64,000 nucleotides of DNA, taken from contig NZ_CP036298.1 of assembly GCF_007752135.1 (NCBI RefSeq), positions 7,370,501-7,434,500 on the forward strand, given 5' to 3'. A model generated the notes under the pieces. It searched no databases. It was given only the letters and a program-made list of their open reading frames with translations, and was not told where the DNA came from. Of the stretch, positions 35,336-44,777 are shown piece after piece. The position numbers were made by a program, and so were the translations under genes. The stretch's first letter is position 1. Each line of letters begins with the position of its first letter. This stretch comes from Aureliella helgolandensis. Its GTDB lineage: Bacteria; Planctomycetota; Planctomycetia; Pirellulales; Pirellulaceae.

Positions 35336-35599
35336 TTAAATGCCAGCCTCTGCCAGCTCTTTGTCCGCCCATTCGTCGATCTTGCGTTTCTGAGCCGTCG
35401 TGATCGGCTTGACCGGCGTCCGGCTGTCACCAACGCTGTGCCCCACTTGAGATTCCTCTGCAAACCTCTGCACAGCTTCTGGGGTTGTCATCCACTGGCA
35501 TCCGAGCTTCCACATTTGGATCTTCCCTTGCTGCCTCCATCTCTCCAGCGTGGATTTGTGGGGACGATAGCCTACCGAACCGTTGATATCGGGCGGCAA
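35336..35599 (-). CDS. DUF1580-like small DNA-binding protein, 5' end altered
   Basis: 87 codons counted from a TTG. The core KSTLERWRQQGKIQMWKLGCQWMTTPEAVQRFAEES resembles DUF1580/excisionase-type helix-turn-helix proteins common in planctomycete islands. In frame upstream of LLPPDINGSVGY there are only a few codons before a TGA, and no good ATG or ribosome site is visible. The first part of the gene coincides with the edge of the tandem array, whose units repeat the LLPPDINGSVGY-coding stretch. The gene may use the TTG or may have lost its start. Confidence 0.55.
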   Translation of the reverse strand: MPPDINGSVGYRPHKSTLERWRQQGKIQMWKLGCQWMTTPEAVQRFAEESQVGHSVGDSRTPVKPITTAQKRKIDEWADKELAEAGI

Positions 35600-36408
35600 G
35601 AGGCGTTCCGGCTGGCACGCTCACACCAAGGCCAAATCTTCCGGTGGCCGGGCAGGAAAGCTACGACAAGTCGCAGCACTCCATATGGACTGCGATGACT
35701 TGTCATCGCTTTGCAGGCAATGCGCGGATAGGGAAAGATTGACCACCGAGCGGTTGAGCTCGGGTGGCTAGGGGATCTTCTTGCTGGCACGTTTATCCCC
35801 AAGGCCAAATCTCTCGGCGGCCGGGCAACAAAGCTACAACCAGTCGCAGCACTCCATATGGAGTGCGATGACTTGTCATCGCTTTGCAAGCAATGCGCGG
35901 GCAGTTGAAGATAGCCTACCGAGCGGTTGACTTCGGGCGGCGGCAGGCTTTCCGGCTGGCACGCTCACACCCAAGGCCAAATCTCTCGGCGGCCGGGCAA
36001 GAAAGCTACGACGAGTCGCAGCACTCCATGTGGACTGCGATGACTTGTCATCGCTTTGCAAGCAATGCGCGGGCAGTTGAAGATAGCCTACCGAACCGTT
36101 GATATCGGGCGGCAAGAGGCGTTCCGGCTGGCACGCTCACACCAAGGCCAAATCTTCCGGTGGCCGGGCAGGAAAGCTACGACAAGTCGCAGCACTCCAT
36201 ATGGACTGCGATGACTTGTCATCGCTTTGCAAGCAATGCGCGGATTGGGAAAGATTGACCACCGAGCGGTTGAGCTCGGGTGGCTAGGGGATCTTCTTGC
36301 TGGCACGTTTATCCCCACTGGCAAATCTTCCGGTGGCCGGGCAAGAAAGCTACGACCAGTCGCAGCAGTCCATATGGAGTGCGATGACTTGTCATCGCTT
36401 TGCGAGCG
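35570..36408. repeat. Tandem array of five 171-173-bp units with higher-order pattern
   Basis: Unit phases fall at about 35572, 35743, 35916, 36088 and 36259. Units 1 and 4 are near-identical (type A), as are 2 and 5 (type B); unit 3 is a third type. The larger period is therefore A-B-C of about 516 bp. Each unit contains a run like CGCAGCACTCCATATGGACT, the block GATGACTTGTCATCGCTTTG and a GGC(C/A)GGGCA stretch. Reading frames across the array are shared by the repeats and are not convincing genes. It sits between the small DUF1580-like gene and the FkbM methyltransferase gene. Confidence 0.9.
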
Positions 36409-36434
36409 TTGATCCCCCGCGGGGTCAAACTGGT

Positions 36435-37241
36435 TCAATGTTCAGCAGTATCGAAGCGCGCGTAAAGATCGCCGAAATCGGTGGGTGCCACCGCCAATAG
36501 GGCCTGCTCTATCTCCTCCGCGTCAACCCAATCTGGAAGGGAAAATTCCATCGATTCACCCAGGCTTATTTGGAATCGGACAGGACCGATCCGATCCAAC
36601 TTCCGGACGCACTCCATCGTACTGCGCAAGAATTCTGGAGCAAATTCCATTGAAATCGCACCGACCGGCGTAGACAATCCTGCGACAACTTGCTCCTCAA
36701 ACCCCTCTACGTCGATTTTGATGAAGGCGGGGCGCCCGTATTCAGCGATAAGATTGTCGAGCGTATCCACCGACACCGTCTGTTTTTTATCCCACCGGCA
36801 ATCCGCGAAACGGCCACTCTCCTTGACCGAACGAACCCACTCGGACGACAGCGTGGAAATGGTATCCAACGGACTGATCAACATTTCGGCCTGGCCAACA
36901 CTGGCCCCCAACGCCTTGCGGACCAAATGAAAGTTCGCCGTATCCGCGAAGGCAGTTTCGAGAAAATCGGCGCAAGCCACCTGAGGCTCAACGGCCACCA
37001 CCACCGCCCCTAACTTGGAGAAGATTTTTGCGCGATTCCCAACATTTGCCCCGACATCGAAGACCAGGTCTCCCGGAGAGATGAATTGCTGGTAAAAGTT
37101 CAGCCGCTGCTGATCCTCGCTCGACCACTCCTTGAACTGCTGAGTGAGTCGCCGCAGCCTGCGTCGCTTTGAGAAGTACTCGCGAATCGGCCGCAGCGGC
37201 GTCCTACCGGCGAAATCCTTCACTATTTGCTCGACTCCCAT
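36435..37241 (-). CDS. FkbM-family methyltransferase
   Basis: 268 residues. It has the Rossmann-fold S-adenosylmethionine site (LVFDVGANVGNRAKIFSKLGAVVVAVEPQ), and the FkbM-type middle motif PAFIKIDVEGFEEQVVAGLS. FkbM enzymes usually O-methylate sugars or polyketides. The substrate is unknown. It appears to stand alone, next to the tandem array; whether it belongs to the island or the backbone is unclear. The ATG start has no strong ribosome site. Confidence 0.88.
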   Translation of the reverse strand: MGVEQIVKDFAGRTPLRPIREYFSKRRRLRRLTQQFKEWSSEDQQRLNFYQQFISPGDLVFDVGANVGNRAKIFSKLGAVVVAVEPQVACADFLETAFADTANFHLVRKALGASVGQAEMLISPLDTISTLSSEWVRSVKESGRFADCRWDKKQTVSVDTLDNLIAEYGRPAFIKIDVEGFEEQVVAGLSTPVGAISMEFAPEFLRSTMECVRKLDRIGPVRFQISLGESMEFSLPDWVDAEEIEQALLAVAPTDFGDLYARFDTAEH

Positions 37242-37768
37242 TTCTAGCCTCTAAGGAATTTCCAGCTCGTAAAGCAGGGGCCTAACCACCTCGTTGGGTC
37301 GGCCGCACAACCGCCCCATAAGCCCTTTATGCCTATTCAATCCGTGGATCGTAACATATCGGCAGCAGGCTGGCACTTCCACTCCCCTCTGCCCCGAATC
37401 GTCGGTTCCCCCTAGCACTGGCCCCCTGAAAACTCACTGCAAATCGTCCGGACGGGCGGAGTAGCCAGATGACAGCCACACGCGCCGCTCCCCTGCGCTT
37501 CCAGGACCGCCTGGAAGCTAGGAAACCAGGCTCCAGGCGGGGGCAACTGGGCTAACTCATGCCAGCAGGCGGCCTGGTACGTGAGCACTGCAGAGCGCGC
37601 TGCATCTCGCGGCCCACTAGAGCGGCAATCCTCTTCACGATGAAGATACCGCGAAGAAAAGGGGCTTTGCCTTGCGAAATAGGGCGGACGCGCCCATGAT
37701 GAGTCGCAGCACGCTTTACCTGGGTGCCGCCGGTAACTGCGGCCCAAGCCCTTCCTCCGGCTCATCCA
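37242..37768. other. Spacer upstream of phoR
   Basis: About 530 bases between the divergent FkbM and phoR genes. A 157-codon frame on the minus strand (37412-37885) overlaps the start of phoR and has no recognisable motif, so it is left out. Promoters for both genes should lie here, but none stands out by eye. Confidence 0.4.
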
Positions 37769-39571
37769 ATGAGATTTCAGTTTGCGTTGGCATTTCTCTG
37801 GCTTTTCGGCTCTAGCCTCGTATTGTGGCTTGGGAGCAGCTTCCTGTTTGAGCAAGAGGAACGGGGAATCGCTGAGCGATTCCAACGCGACACCCGCCTA
37901 TTGCAACAGGCGCTGACGGAGTTCGAGTGGCCGACTCCCTGGGAGGTCGCCCCCGAGTGGGAGCGACTGGAAACCGAATTCGATGTCGACATGATCCCGC
38001 TGATCCTGCCAAAGCCCCCAGGTACGGGGAGCATGGTCGTCGTCTCGCCAGCCGCCAACTCTCCAGCAACAGAATCGTCGGCGGCCGCCATCATGCCCCA
38101 CTGGCACCCCACGATTCGCGGTATGGCCCAATTGCAAACGACGGCCGAGTTAACCTTGCGAAGCATTCCTCGCAATGCCGGTGAGCGGCAAGTAGCGGAA
38201 AAGAGCTTATTTGCGGCGGAAGGGGCTGAGCAAAAAGTGCATGTCTTATTTGCCCGAAAGGTACTGCGGAGTTCGCAGCAGCGTTTGTGGTGGATTAGTG
38301 GTGGAGCGATTTTCGCGCTCGGTACGTTGCTGGCCACCGCCTTAGTGGCCAACTACATCTCGCGGAACAAACGCGAATACGCAGCGTTCTCCCCTTGGAA
38401 CCGGGTCGCGCAGAGCCCTCCACCTCACGATCAGCCTCTCCAACTTCCCCACCTGCCCGCCACCACCCCGCTGTGCCTCTCGCTCGATGCGGTTGCCGAC
38501 GCAGTGAATGCCAATACCAATCAACTTCACAACGCCAACCAACGCAGCAACTTAGCCCTCGGCAACCTTCAGGAAGGCGTCTTGGCCGTGGACGACCAAT
38601 CCCGCGTGCTGCTAGCCAACCAGGCGGTGCACGAACATCTCGAACTGGCCAACGAGCCTTACCTCTACCGTCCGTTCCTGGAAGTGGTCCGCGTCCCCCT
38701 TTTAACCGAGATTGTGCAGCACGTTTTATCACGTGGCACTCCTCGTGAAGAAACGGGCGAAATCGGTACGCGCGCCCGAGCGCTGCGAATACTAGGGCGT
38801 CCCCTGCCGCTGGGAAACGGCTGCAATGGCGTGCTGATCACGATTCGCGATGAAACCTTGCTGAAACGGATCGATGCCGTGCGCAAGGACTTTATCGCCA
38901 ACGCATCGCATGAGTTGAAAACGCCGCTGGCAGCAATCCGGGCGTACGCCGAAACACTTCAGATGGGGGCCTTGGACGATCGCGAAGCTGCTGAAAAATT
39001 TGTGGCTAGTATCATCTCACAAGCCGATCGAATTGACGGATTGGTCAAAGGCATGCTGCAACTGACTCGCGTTGAATCGAACAGTGCGTTGAAGATGGAA
39101 GCCTTCGACGCTGCCGAGGCCCTGGAACCCTGTTTAACTGCAGCCCGGGCCATGTCTCTCAGTAAATCCATCCAACTTGAGCTCCAGCTCCCCGAACACC
39201 CACTGATCATCCAAAGCGACCGCGATGGCTTCCAAACCATTGCCAGCAATTTGCTATCCAACGCAGTGCGATACACGCCCGAAGGAGGCAAGGTGCAAAT
39301 CAGCCTGACAGAGACCCCCCAGCATTGCGTACTGAGCGTTATCGACAATGGTATTGGAATTCGCGAAGCCGACTTGGAACGGATCTTTGAGCGATTTTAT
39401 CGAGCCGAAAAAGGCCGCTCTTCCGATACCGGCGGGACCGGACTGGGTCTGTCCATCGTCAAACACCTCATTAACGCATTGGGGGGAAGCGTCACCGCTA
39501 CCAGCCAGCTCCAATCGGGGAGCTGCTTCGAAGTCCGATTGCCATTGCCAACTCGGAGGCAAACTTCTTAA
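37769..39571 (+). CDS. phoR: PhoR-type sensor histidine kinase
   Basis: About 600 residues from the ATG at 37769, where the first membrane helix begins. Two membrane helices (near 5-22 and near 185-205) flank a periplasmic or extracellular sensor part. A PAS-like segment (NLQEGVLAVDDQSRVLLANQAV) is followed by the HisKA dimerisation helix with the phospho-acceptor His in NASHELKTPLAAIRAYAE, then the ATPase N box NLLSNAVRYTPEGG, G1 DNGIGI and G2 GGTGLGLSIV. With PhoU and PhoB downstream it forms the phosphate-starvation circuit. Confidence 0.88.
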   Translation: MRFQFALAFLWLFGSSLVLWLGSSFLFEQEERGIAERFQRDTRLLQQALTEFEWPTPWEVAPEWERLETEFDVDMIPLILPKPPGTGSMVVVSPAANSPATESSAAAIMPHWHPTIRGMAQLQTTAELTLRSIPRNAGERQVAEKSLFAAEGAEQKVHVLFARKVLRSSQQRLWWISGGAIFALGTLLATALVANYISRNKREYAAFSPWNRVAQSPPPHDQPLQLPHLPATTPLCLSLDAVADAVNANTNQLHNANQRSNLALGNLQEGVLAVDDQSRVLLANQAVHEHLELANEPYLYRPFLEVVRVPLLTEIVQHVLSRGTPREETGEIGTRARALRILGRPLPLGNGCNGVLITIRDETLLKRIDAVRKDFIANASHELKTPLAAIRAYAETLQMGALDDREAAEKFVASIISQADRIDGLVKGMLQLTRVESNSALKMEAFDAAEALEPCLTAARAMSLSKSIQLELQLPEHPLIIQSDRDGFQTIASNLLSNAVRYTPEGGKVQISLTETPQHCVLSVIDNGIGIREADLERIFERFYRAEKGRSSDTGGTGLGLSIVKHLINALGGSVTATSQLQSGSCFEVRLPLPTRRQTS

Positions 39572-39680
39572 CTTAATCTTCACCCTGTCATGGGTAGCTT
39601 GTGGCAGCATGGTGTTTAATCTGTAGTAGGCTCCAATACACGCCTCCCCATTTCGCCTTCCTTAAAGGTACGCCCCACGC

Positions 39681-40358
39681 ATGTCGCGGCATCTCAATCA
39701 TGACTTGCAAGACGCCTATCATCGCCTCCTCGCCCTCTCTGGCGAGGTGGAGGAGATGATCAACATGGCGGTCAAAGCTTTGATGGAACGCCGCCAAGAT
39801 CTATCGCAGCAAGTCATTGACGCGGATTGCGACATTGACAAGGCAGAGGTTCGCATCGAAGAGGAATGCCTTAAGATGCTAGCCCTGCACCAACCCGTCG
39901 CAGCCGATTTGCGTCGTTTGACGACGATGATGAAAGTGAACAACGACTTGGAACGCATGGCGGATCTTGCTTGCAATATCGCCGAGCGCGCGAGCTCGTT
40001 GGTTGAGTATCGCGATTTTCCCATCCCAGAGTTAATTCGCAGCATGGCTCAGCGATCGGTCTCCATGGCGCGCGACTCGCTCAATGCCTTTGTCAATCTG
40101 GACACCGAACTCGCCTACCAAGTTATTCAGAGCGACGACCACGTCGACGCGGCCAACGTGGCAGTGATTGGCGAGCTGGTCGAGCTGATGCAGCGCGATC
40201 CGCAATCGGTGGCTCCTGGGCTGCATTGCTTCTCTGCATCCCGGCACCTGGAACAAATTGCCGACCATGCCACTGCGGTAGCGGAAGATGTGATCTACAT
40301 GGTCCAAGGGGTAATCGTCCGCCACCAGCAAACCCCGCACAGTCTAGCCTCGCATTGA
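39681..40358 (+). CDS. phoU: Phosphate signalling/transport regulator PhoU
   Basis: 225 residues, all helical, with the two PhoU repeats and their metal-binding-type acidic stretches (QDAYHRLLALSGEVEEMINMAVKALMERR...EVRIEEECLKMLALHQPVAADLRRLTTMMKVNNDLERMADLACNIAE, and ASRHLEQIADHATAVAEDVIYMVQG). It links phosphate transport to PhoR. It lies between phoR and phoB; the order phoR-phoU-phoB is not the usual phoB-phoR order. Confidence 0.95.
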   Translation: MSRHLNHDLQDAYHRLLALSGEVEEMINMAVKALMERRQDLSQQVIDADCDIDKAEVRIEEECLKMLALHQPVAADLRRLTTMMKVNNDLERMADLACNIAERASSLVEYRDFPIPELIRSMAQRSVSMARDSLNAFVNLDTELAYQVIQSDDHVDAANVAVIGELVELMQRDPQSVAPGLHCFSASRHLEQIADHATAVAEDVIYMVQGVIVRHQQTPHSLASH

Positions 40359-40397
40359 TGTTGCGGTGTCTCCCTTTAGAAACGCAAAGGCCAACCC

Positions 40398-41144
40398 ATG
40401 TCGAAGACTAAAGTGTTGATCATTGAAGACGATCACTCACTCTCCGATATTCTCTTTTACAACTTGCAGAAGGAAGGCTTCAATGTGTTTTGCGCCTTCG
40501 ATGGCCGCGAGGGAATCGAGCAGGCGATGCTCAAGCAACCCGACATCATCGTACTCGACCTAATGCTGCCGCGGGTCAACGGCATGGACGTCTGCCGGCA
40601 CCTACGAAAACAGAAGGAAACCCGGCACGCTGGCATCTTAATGCTAACCGCCAAAGGTGAGGATCTCGACCAGATCGATGGGTTCGAAGCGGGTGCCGAT
40701 GACTATGTCGTCAAGCCTTACAGCGTCCGTGTCTTGCTAGAACGCATTCGCGCCCTGCAACGGCGGAGAACCACCGAAGAAGCTAGCGAACCTGCCGTCG
40801 AAGCATTGGAAAGCATGGGCATCCGAGTTGACCTGCGTCGCCACGAGGCCTCGCTGAACGGCACGCCTCTCGAACTGACCCGCAGTGAGTTTAAGCTGCT
40901 GCACACGCTCATTGCTGAACCGGGGAAAGCGTTTGATCGAAGTGAATTGATCGAATCGGCTTTGGGGGAAGATACTCTCGTCCTAGAGCGAACCATCGAT
41001 GTCCACATTCGCGCCATTCGCAAGAAACTGGGGGACATCTCTGATGCCATCGAAACGGTACGTGGCGTCGGCTACCGGTTCAAGGAACCAACAGCACCCA
41101 CCGCTACGAGCCTGACCGGACAAGCCGTCGCCGACGGCGCCTAG
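40398..41144 (+). CDS. phoB: PhoB-type response regulator (OmpR family)
   Basis: 248 residues. The receiver domain has the acidic pocket (IIEDDHS), the phospho-acceptor Asp in IIVLDLMLPRVNGMDVCRHLR, a Thr in MLTAKGED and the KPY Lys. The C-terminal OmpR winged helix has LTRSEFKLLHTLIAEPGKAFDRSELIE and DVHIRAIRKKLGD...ETVRGVGYRF. It probably activates phosphate-starvation genes when phosphorylated by PhoR. Its stop overlaps the convergent glycosyltransferase stop by 4 bases. Confidence 0.95.
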   Translation: MSKTKVLIIEDDHSLSDILFYNLQKEGFNVFCAFDGREGIEQAMLKQPDIIVLDLMLPRVNGMDVCRHLRKQKETRHAGILMLTAKGEDLDQIDGFEAGADDYVVKPYSVRVLLERIRALQRRRTTEEASEPAVEALESMGIRVDLRRHEASLNGTPLELTRSEFKLLHTLIAEPGKAFDRSELIESALGEDTLVLERTIDVHIRAIRKKLGDISDAIETVRGVGYRFKEPTAPTATSLTGQAVADGA

Positions 41145-42370
41145 GCATCGAGGATTGCATCCCACGCTGGCCCCAGCGCGTCCCAACTGTAGCCGCTCGC
41201 AATTGATTGCGCAGCATGCCCCATTTGCTGCCGAAGAGCTGGATTCTCAGCCAACATCAAGATCGAGGTTGCTAAAGCTCCAAACGCATTAGCTACGCTA
41301 GCCTGGCCCTGCTCGGCCACCACCGGAACCACTCTCACGCCCTCCCCTGCCCTACTGAGCACTTCAATCGCCGAACTACAACGCGTCGCCACGCAGGGCA
41401 ATCCGCACCGCATGGCCTCGAGCAGCGCCAGGGGAAATCCCTCATAGCGACTCGGCAGTACAAACAAGTCCGCCTGAGCATAAAGCGAAGCTGGGTTTTC
41501 AATCCACCCCAGGAATTGGACGCGTGGCATCTCGCGGGCTTGCTGCTCCAATTCGTCCCGCAAAGCTCCCTCCCCGGCAATCAGCAGCTGCCAATCGGGC
41601 AATTCCCCAGCCACCTCAGCCCAGGCTCTCAACAGCTCAGCACAACCTTTCTCTTCACTCAGCCTACCGACGTACAGCACCGAACGCATGCCCGCTTTGC
41701 CGCGACCACTGCTCAGCTCTAATGACTGGCCCGCGGGTGGCAGGCTGATAGCTGGCGGGATCACACGAAACTTGTCCGCCGCGATCCAACGGGTCATGTA
41801 ACTGGCAATTTCTTCGGTTAATACATGGCATCCCGTACAGCGAGGGTAACTACGCTTGCGCCACCTTTCCCACAAGGGACTAAGGCGTTGATGGCCTGGG
41901 TGACTGTGCTCGGAGATCCAGTGTGGGACTTGCAAACCACGCGTTGCCTCGAGAGACACGATGTTCATCTGATCGGAAAAGCTTAAGACGAGATCGGGGC
42001 GTAGCCTTCGCAAAGTTTTTCGTAGCAAGCGTACGCGACGCACGTTGGCGAGCACTCCCGCTAGCGTTCCGTGACTGACTTGCTGGACCCCCAGCCCGAT
42101 CCGTTGCACCGAGCTTAGCAATGGGTATTCTTCACTTCGAATCCTGTCCCAGGTGACAAGGTGGACCTCGTGCTGGGCACTCCAACGGTTTGCCAATTCG
42201 CTCATCCACCTCTCTGCTCCGCCGCCGTGCAAACCATGAATCAGCAAGGCCAAACGCCGCCTGCCTGACGCCCCTTCGGCTGCGAGGAGTGGCTGCTGCG
42301 GGCCCATCCGCGGGAAGGCCTGGTCCTGGGAGGCTGGGCGATGGGAGAGCGTTTTTTTCATGGGAAGCAT
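41141..42370 (-). CDS. Family 4-type glycosyltransferase
   Basis: 409 residues. The N-terminal half has the donor/acceptor GT-B start LALLIHGLHGGGAERWMSELANRW. The C-terminal half has the nucleotide-sugar site: VLYVGRLSEEKGCAELLRAW, WQLLIAGEGALRDELE, and the E(x7)E-type VLPSRYEGFPLALLEAMRCGLPCVATRCSSAIEVL. It probably adds a sugar to a cell-surface glycan or lipid in the cytoplasm. The substrate is unknown, and no polysaccharide operon surrounds it. Confidence 0.92.
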   Translation of the reverse strand: MLPMKKTLSHRPASQDQAFPRMGPQQPLLAAEGASGRRRLALLIHGLHGGGAERWMSELANRWSAQHEVHLVTWDRIRSEEYPLLSSVQRIGLGVQQVSHGTLAGVLANVRRVRLLRKTLRRLRPDLVLSFSDQMNIVSLEATRGLQVPHWISEHSHPGHQRLSPLWERWRKRSYPRCTGCHVLTEEIASYMTRWIAADKFRVIPPAISLPPAGQSLELSSGRGKAGMRSVLYVGRLSEEKGCAELLRAWAEVAGELPDWQLLIAGEGALRDELEQQAREMPRVQFLGWIENPASLYAQADLFVLPSRYEGFPLALLEAMRCGLPCVATRCSSAIEVLSRAGEGVRVVPVVAEQGQASVANAFGALATSILMLAENPALRQQMGHAAQSIASGYSWDALGPAWDAILDA

Positions 42371-42755
42371 CGTTGCCTGCTGATTGAAAATAAAATGCGA
42401 CCTCTTCCTAAGCAGACGACGGCCTTCCGCGGATTCTTACCAATGCACTCTGACGGCACGTCCAATCTTCAAATCGAGTCGTGCCCTAGGACCGTTTGAG
42501 TGAGCCTCGCGGGGCGGCGCGATGCAGCATGAATTGCTCCGTCCAAAAGCCTCGCTGCTGGTCGCATTCCACTCGCGATCGACGGCTCGCCGCTGGCATA
42601 ATCCCTACAACACACACACCGCGCATTCTACACGCGATGCCCGTGTCAGTTGTGCACATCCTACGCGACACTACCGGACGCACCAACTACTGTAGGGCGA
42701 AGCGGCGAGTGCCGCATGGCTGCTGACAACTCGGTAACAGGCACACATCCCTCCC
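42371..42755. other. Divergent promoter region
   Basis: About 385 bases between the divergently transcribed glycosyltransferase and the M48 peptidase. No gene or clear repeat seen. Promoters for both should lie here. Confidence 0.4.
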
Positions 42756-44093
42756 ATGATTTCGCTACGCCTTTTCCTTTTAATCCTAACGACCCTCGTC
42801 TGTCGTGAGATTGCGGGAAACACCCCGAATACCATGTTGATGGCCGCCATGCTAGCGACAGCAGGCATCACTCTGGGGATGGGGCTATTGTTCAAGGCCT
42901 CAGCTCTCACCCTGCTCATGACCACGCCTGCCGATGAACCCAATTTTGGAGTGCGCGACGAACGGTTGCAGCGAATTCGGGGTGGTCTGGAGGCAGCCTG
43001 GGTCATGCTACTGCCCGCCGCTCTACTGCTGACGGGCTGGGGCGCTTGGCTGAACTCCCTTGAGCAGAGCCACCTCCCTCAGTTTATCGCCATGCTTGGC
43101 TGGTTTCTTCCGAGTTTATGCCTAATTCTCTTGATCGAATTGACTGCCGCCCAGTTCGATGAACTCACAACTCCACCATCCCTCCAATCGCCAAATGACT
43201 GGCAAACCCATTTCAGAATTCGACTTCGGCTGGGAGAGATCCCTGGACTGGTAACCTGCCTCACACCGGTTTTGGCCATCGCATTGTTCAGCGACATTGG
43301 CCATTGGACCCTGGGGGAGGAGCATTCGGGAATCGTATTGGCGCTGTTAACGGTCCTTTCTTTGGGACTCGTCCTGAGCTCAGTTCCCCTGTGGCTGGGA
43401 AAGTGGCTCGGCACCAGCCCGGCTAAGTGCCCGAAATTGCTCGAGCGATTCATGCAATACCGCAGCGGTCTGCGGATGCCGCAACTCCAGCTCCTCACCA
43501 TCGGAGGCGATGGACGGTGGAATGGTGCCGCCATCGTCGGCTGGCTCCCTCGCTGGCGGCAATTGTGGCTCGGCGAGGATCTAATCGCCGACCTCGACGA
43601 CGAACAATTGGATATGGTGATGATGCACGAGTTCGCACACGTGACACGCCGGCACTTTTGGTGGCGTTCCCTGCCGATCGTGGGAGCCGGATTGGCGATG
43701 TTGCTCACCTTTACCCTCGGCCATGCATGGTTTTCTACCGTGGCGGTTGATGCCGGGCCCGCTTCGAACTCGATTCAAGCCGGGGCCCTCCCTGGCGGAA
43801 TACTGGCCCCTCTCCCCCTGATCAAACTGCTAGGCTGCACGACTGCCGTCCTGGCGTTGCTGCTAGGACTCAGCACGGCAGCTAGAGTCTGCGAGCTGGA
43901 CGCAGATCGCGAGGCCTGCCACCTGGCCGTCTTGCATTGCAGTTGGGCCCAGGGCGAGCCCGCGCGCGCGGCCGCTCGCCTATCCCAAGCCTTGGTCGCC
44001 ATACTGGCCGACTCTGCCGCCACCCAGCGGGCAACGTGGCTCCACCCCAGCCTCACCAAACGGCTGGAGAATCTGGCGCGACTCTCGGCCTAG
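42756..44093 (+). CDS. M48-type membrane metallopeptidase
   Basis: 445 residues with several membrane helices (residues 1-20, 25-55, 80-105, 110-130, 160-220 in segments, and two after the active site). The zinc site is HEFAH in MVMMHEFAHVTRRHFWW with the third ligand region CELDADREACHLAV. This is the HtpX/M48 layout: an integral membrane protease with a cytoplasmic active site. A likely role is quality control of membrane proteins. It is longer at the N-terminus than HtpX. Confidence 0.85.
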   Translation: MISLRLFLLILTTLVCREIAGNTPNTMLMAAMLATAGITLGMGLLFKASALTLLMTTPADEPNFGVRDERLQRIRGGLEAAWVMLLPAALLLTGWGAWLNSLEQSHLPQFIAMLGWFLPSLCLILLIELTAAQFDELTTPPSLQSPNDWQTHFRIRLRLGEIPGLVTCLTPVLAIALFSDIGHWTLGEEHSGIVLALLTVLSLGLVLSSVPLWLGKWLGTSPAKCPKLLERFMQYRSGLRMPQLQLLTIGGDGRWNGAAIVGWLPRWRQLWLGEDLIADLDDEQLDMVMMHEFAHVTRRHFWWRSLPIVGAGLAMLLTFTLGHAWFSTVAVDAGPASNSIQAGALPGGILAPLPLIKLLGCTTAVLALLLGLSTAARVCELDADREACHLAVLHCSWAQGEPARAAARLSQALVAILADSAATQRATWLHPSLTKRLENLARLSA

Positions 44094-44416
44094 GAGCGGT
44101 TTCCAGGGCTTCGGTCCTGGCATTTCTCGGCCGGTGAATACGCTCGCAACTAAGGCGTAATAGCCGCCACACACCGCCGCGACAGGAAACCAAGGCTCCG
44201 TTGTGCCTCATGACCCGAATTCCACCGCCCACGCTCGCGCGATTGCTACAACCGTCTCGATTCCTAGGAGCCGGTAGAACATTTAGCCTAGTTCACGGGT
44301 TTCAGGCCGATGGTAGGTTAGCTGTGATGTAGGTTTTCCCAGCGGTCGATGTATGGATACAGGCTCATGCTCGACGCCATCCTCAACAGCCTTCAATTGG
44401 CCCCGCAAGCCTCCAA
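44094..44416. other. Spacer upstream of the BON-domain gene
   Basis: About 320 bases with no credible gene and no obvious repeat. It follows the M48 stop codon. Confidence 0.35.
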
Positions 44417-44689
44417 ATGGAAAGGGTGCACGTGGCAACCACGACTTCTTCAACCAACCGTCCTGAAGCCCTCCTTCAGCGCGTAGATACAGCCCTCAAG
44501 GGGAGTCCGCACCTCATGGGACGCCAAGTTTTCTGTCAAGCGGAGTCGGGCATCGTCGTCCTACACGGCCGCGTCGGATCTTTCTTTCAAAAGCAGATGG
44601 CTCAAGAAGCATTGCGCAAGCTAGCCGGTGTCGAGAAAGTCATCAACGAGTTGGAAGTCGAATGGATGGCTTCTGTCGGCGACCACTGA
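44417..44689 (+). CDS. BON-domain protein
   Basis: 90 residues. Residues about 18-82 fit the BON fold: LLQRVDTALKGSPHLMGRQVFCQAESGIVVLHGRVGSFFQKQMAQEALRKLAGVEKVINELEV, with the typical G.V.L.G.V.....K..A......V..V.N.L pattern. There is no signal peptide. BON domains bind phospholipids or act in envelope stress proteins. It is monocistronic. Confidence 0.82.
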   Translation: MERVHVATTTSSTNRPEALLQRVDTALKGSPHLMGRQVFCQAESGIVVLHGRVGSFFQKQMAQEALRKLAGVEKVINELEVEWMASVGDH

Positions 44690-44777
44690 GCCACCCGCCA
44701 CGTCAAGCGACCTACTACCGAGCTCGTCAGTCCCATGACGAGCCGCGTCTCGGGAATCCTTTGCTGGTCGCCAATTC

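Noticed and set aside
35570-36408. CRISPR array
   Set aside because: Units are 172 bp with no short direct repeats and unique spacers, and no cas genes are near.
17907-36408. Complete prophage
   Set aside because: Integrase and recombinase are present, but there are no capsid, terminase, tail or lysis genes.
37412-37885. 157-codon minus-strand frame between FkbM and phoR
   Set aside because: Overlaps the phoR start, low complexity, no ribosome site.
44690-44777. Terminator after the BON gene
   Set aside because: No convincing stem with T-run found in the first 90 bases.
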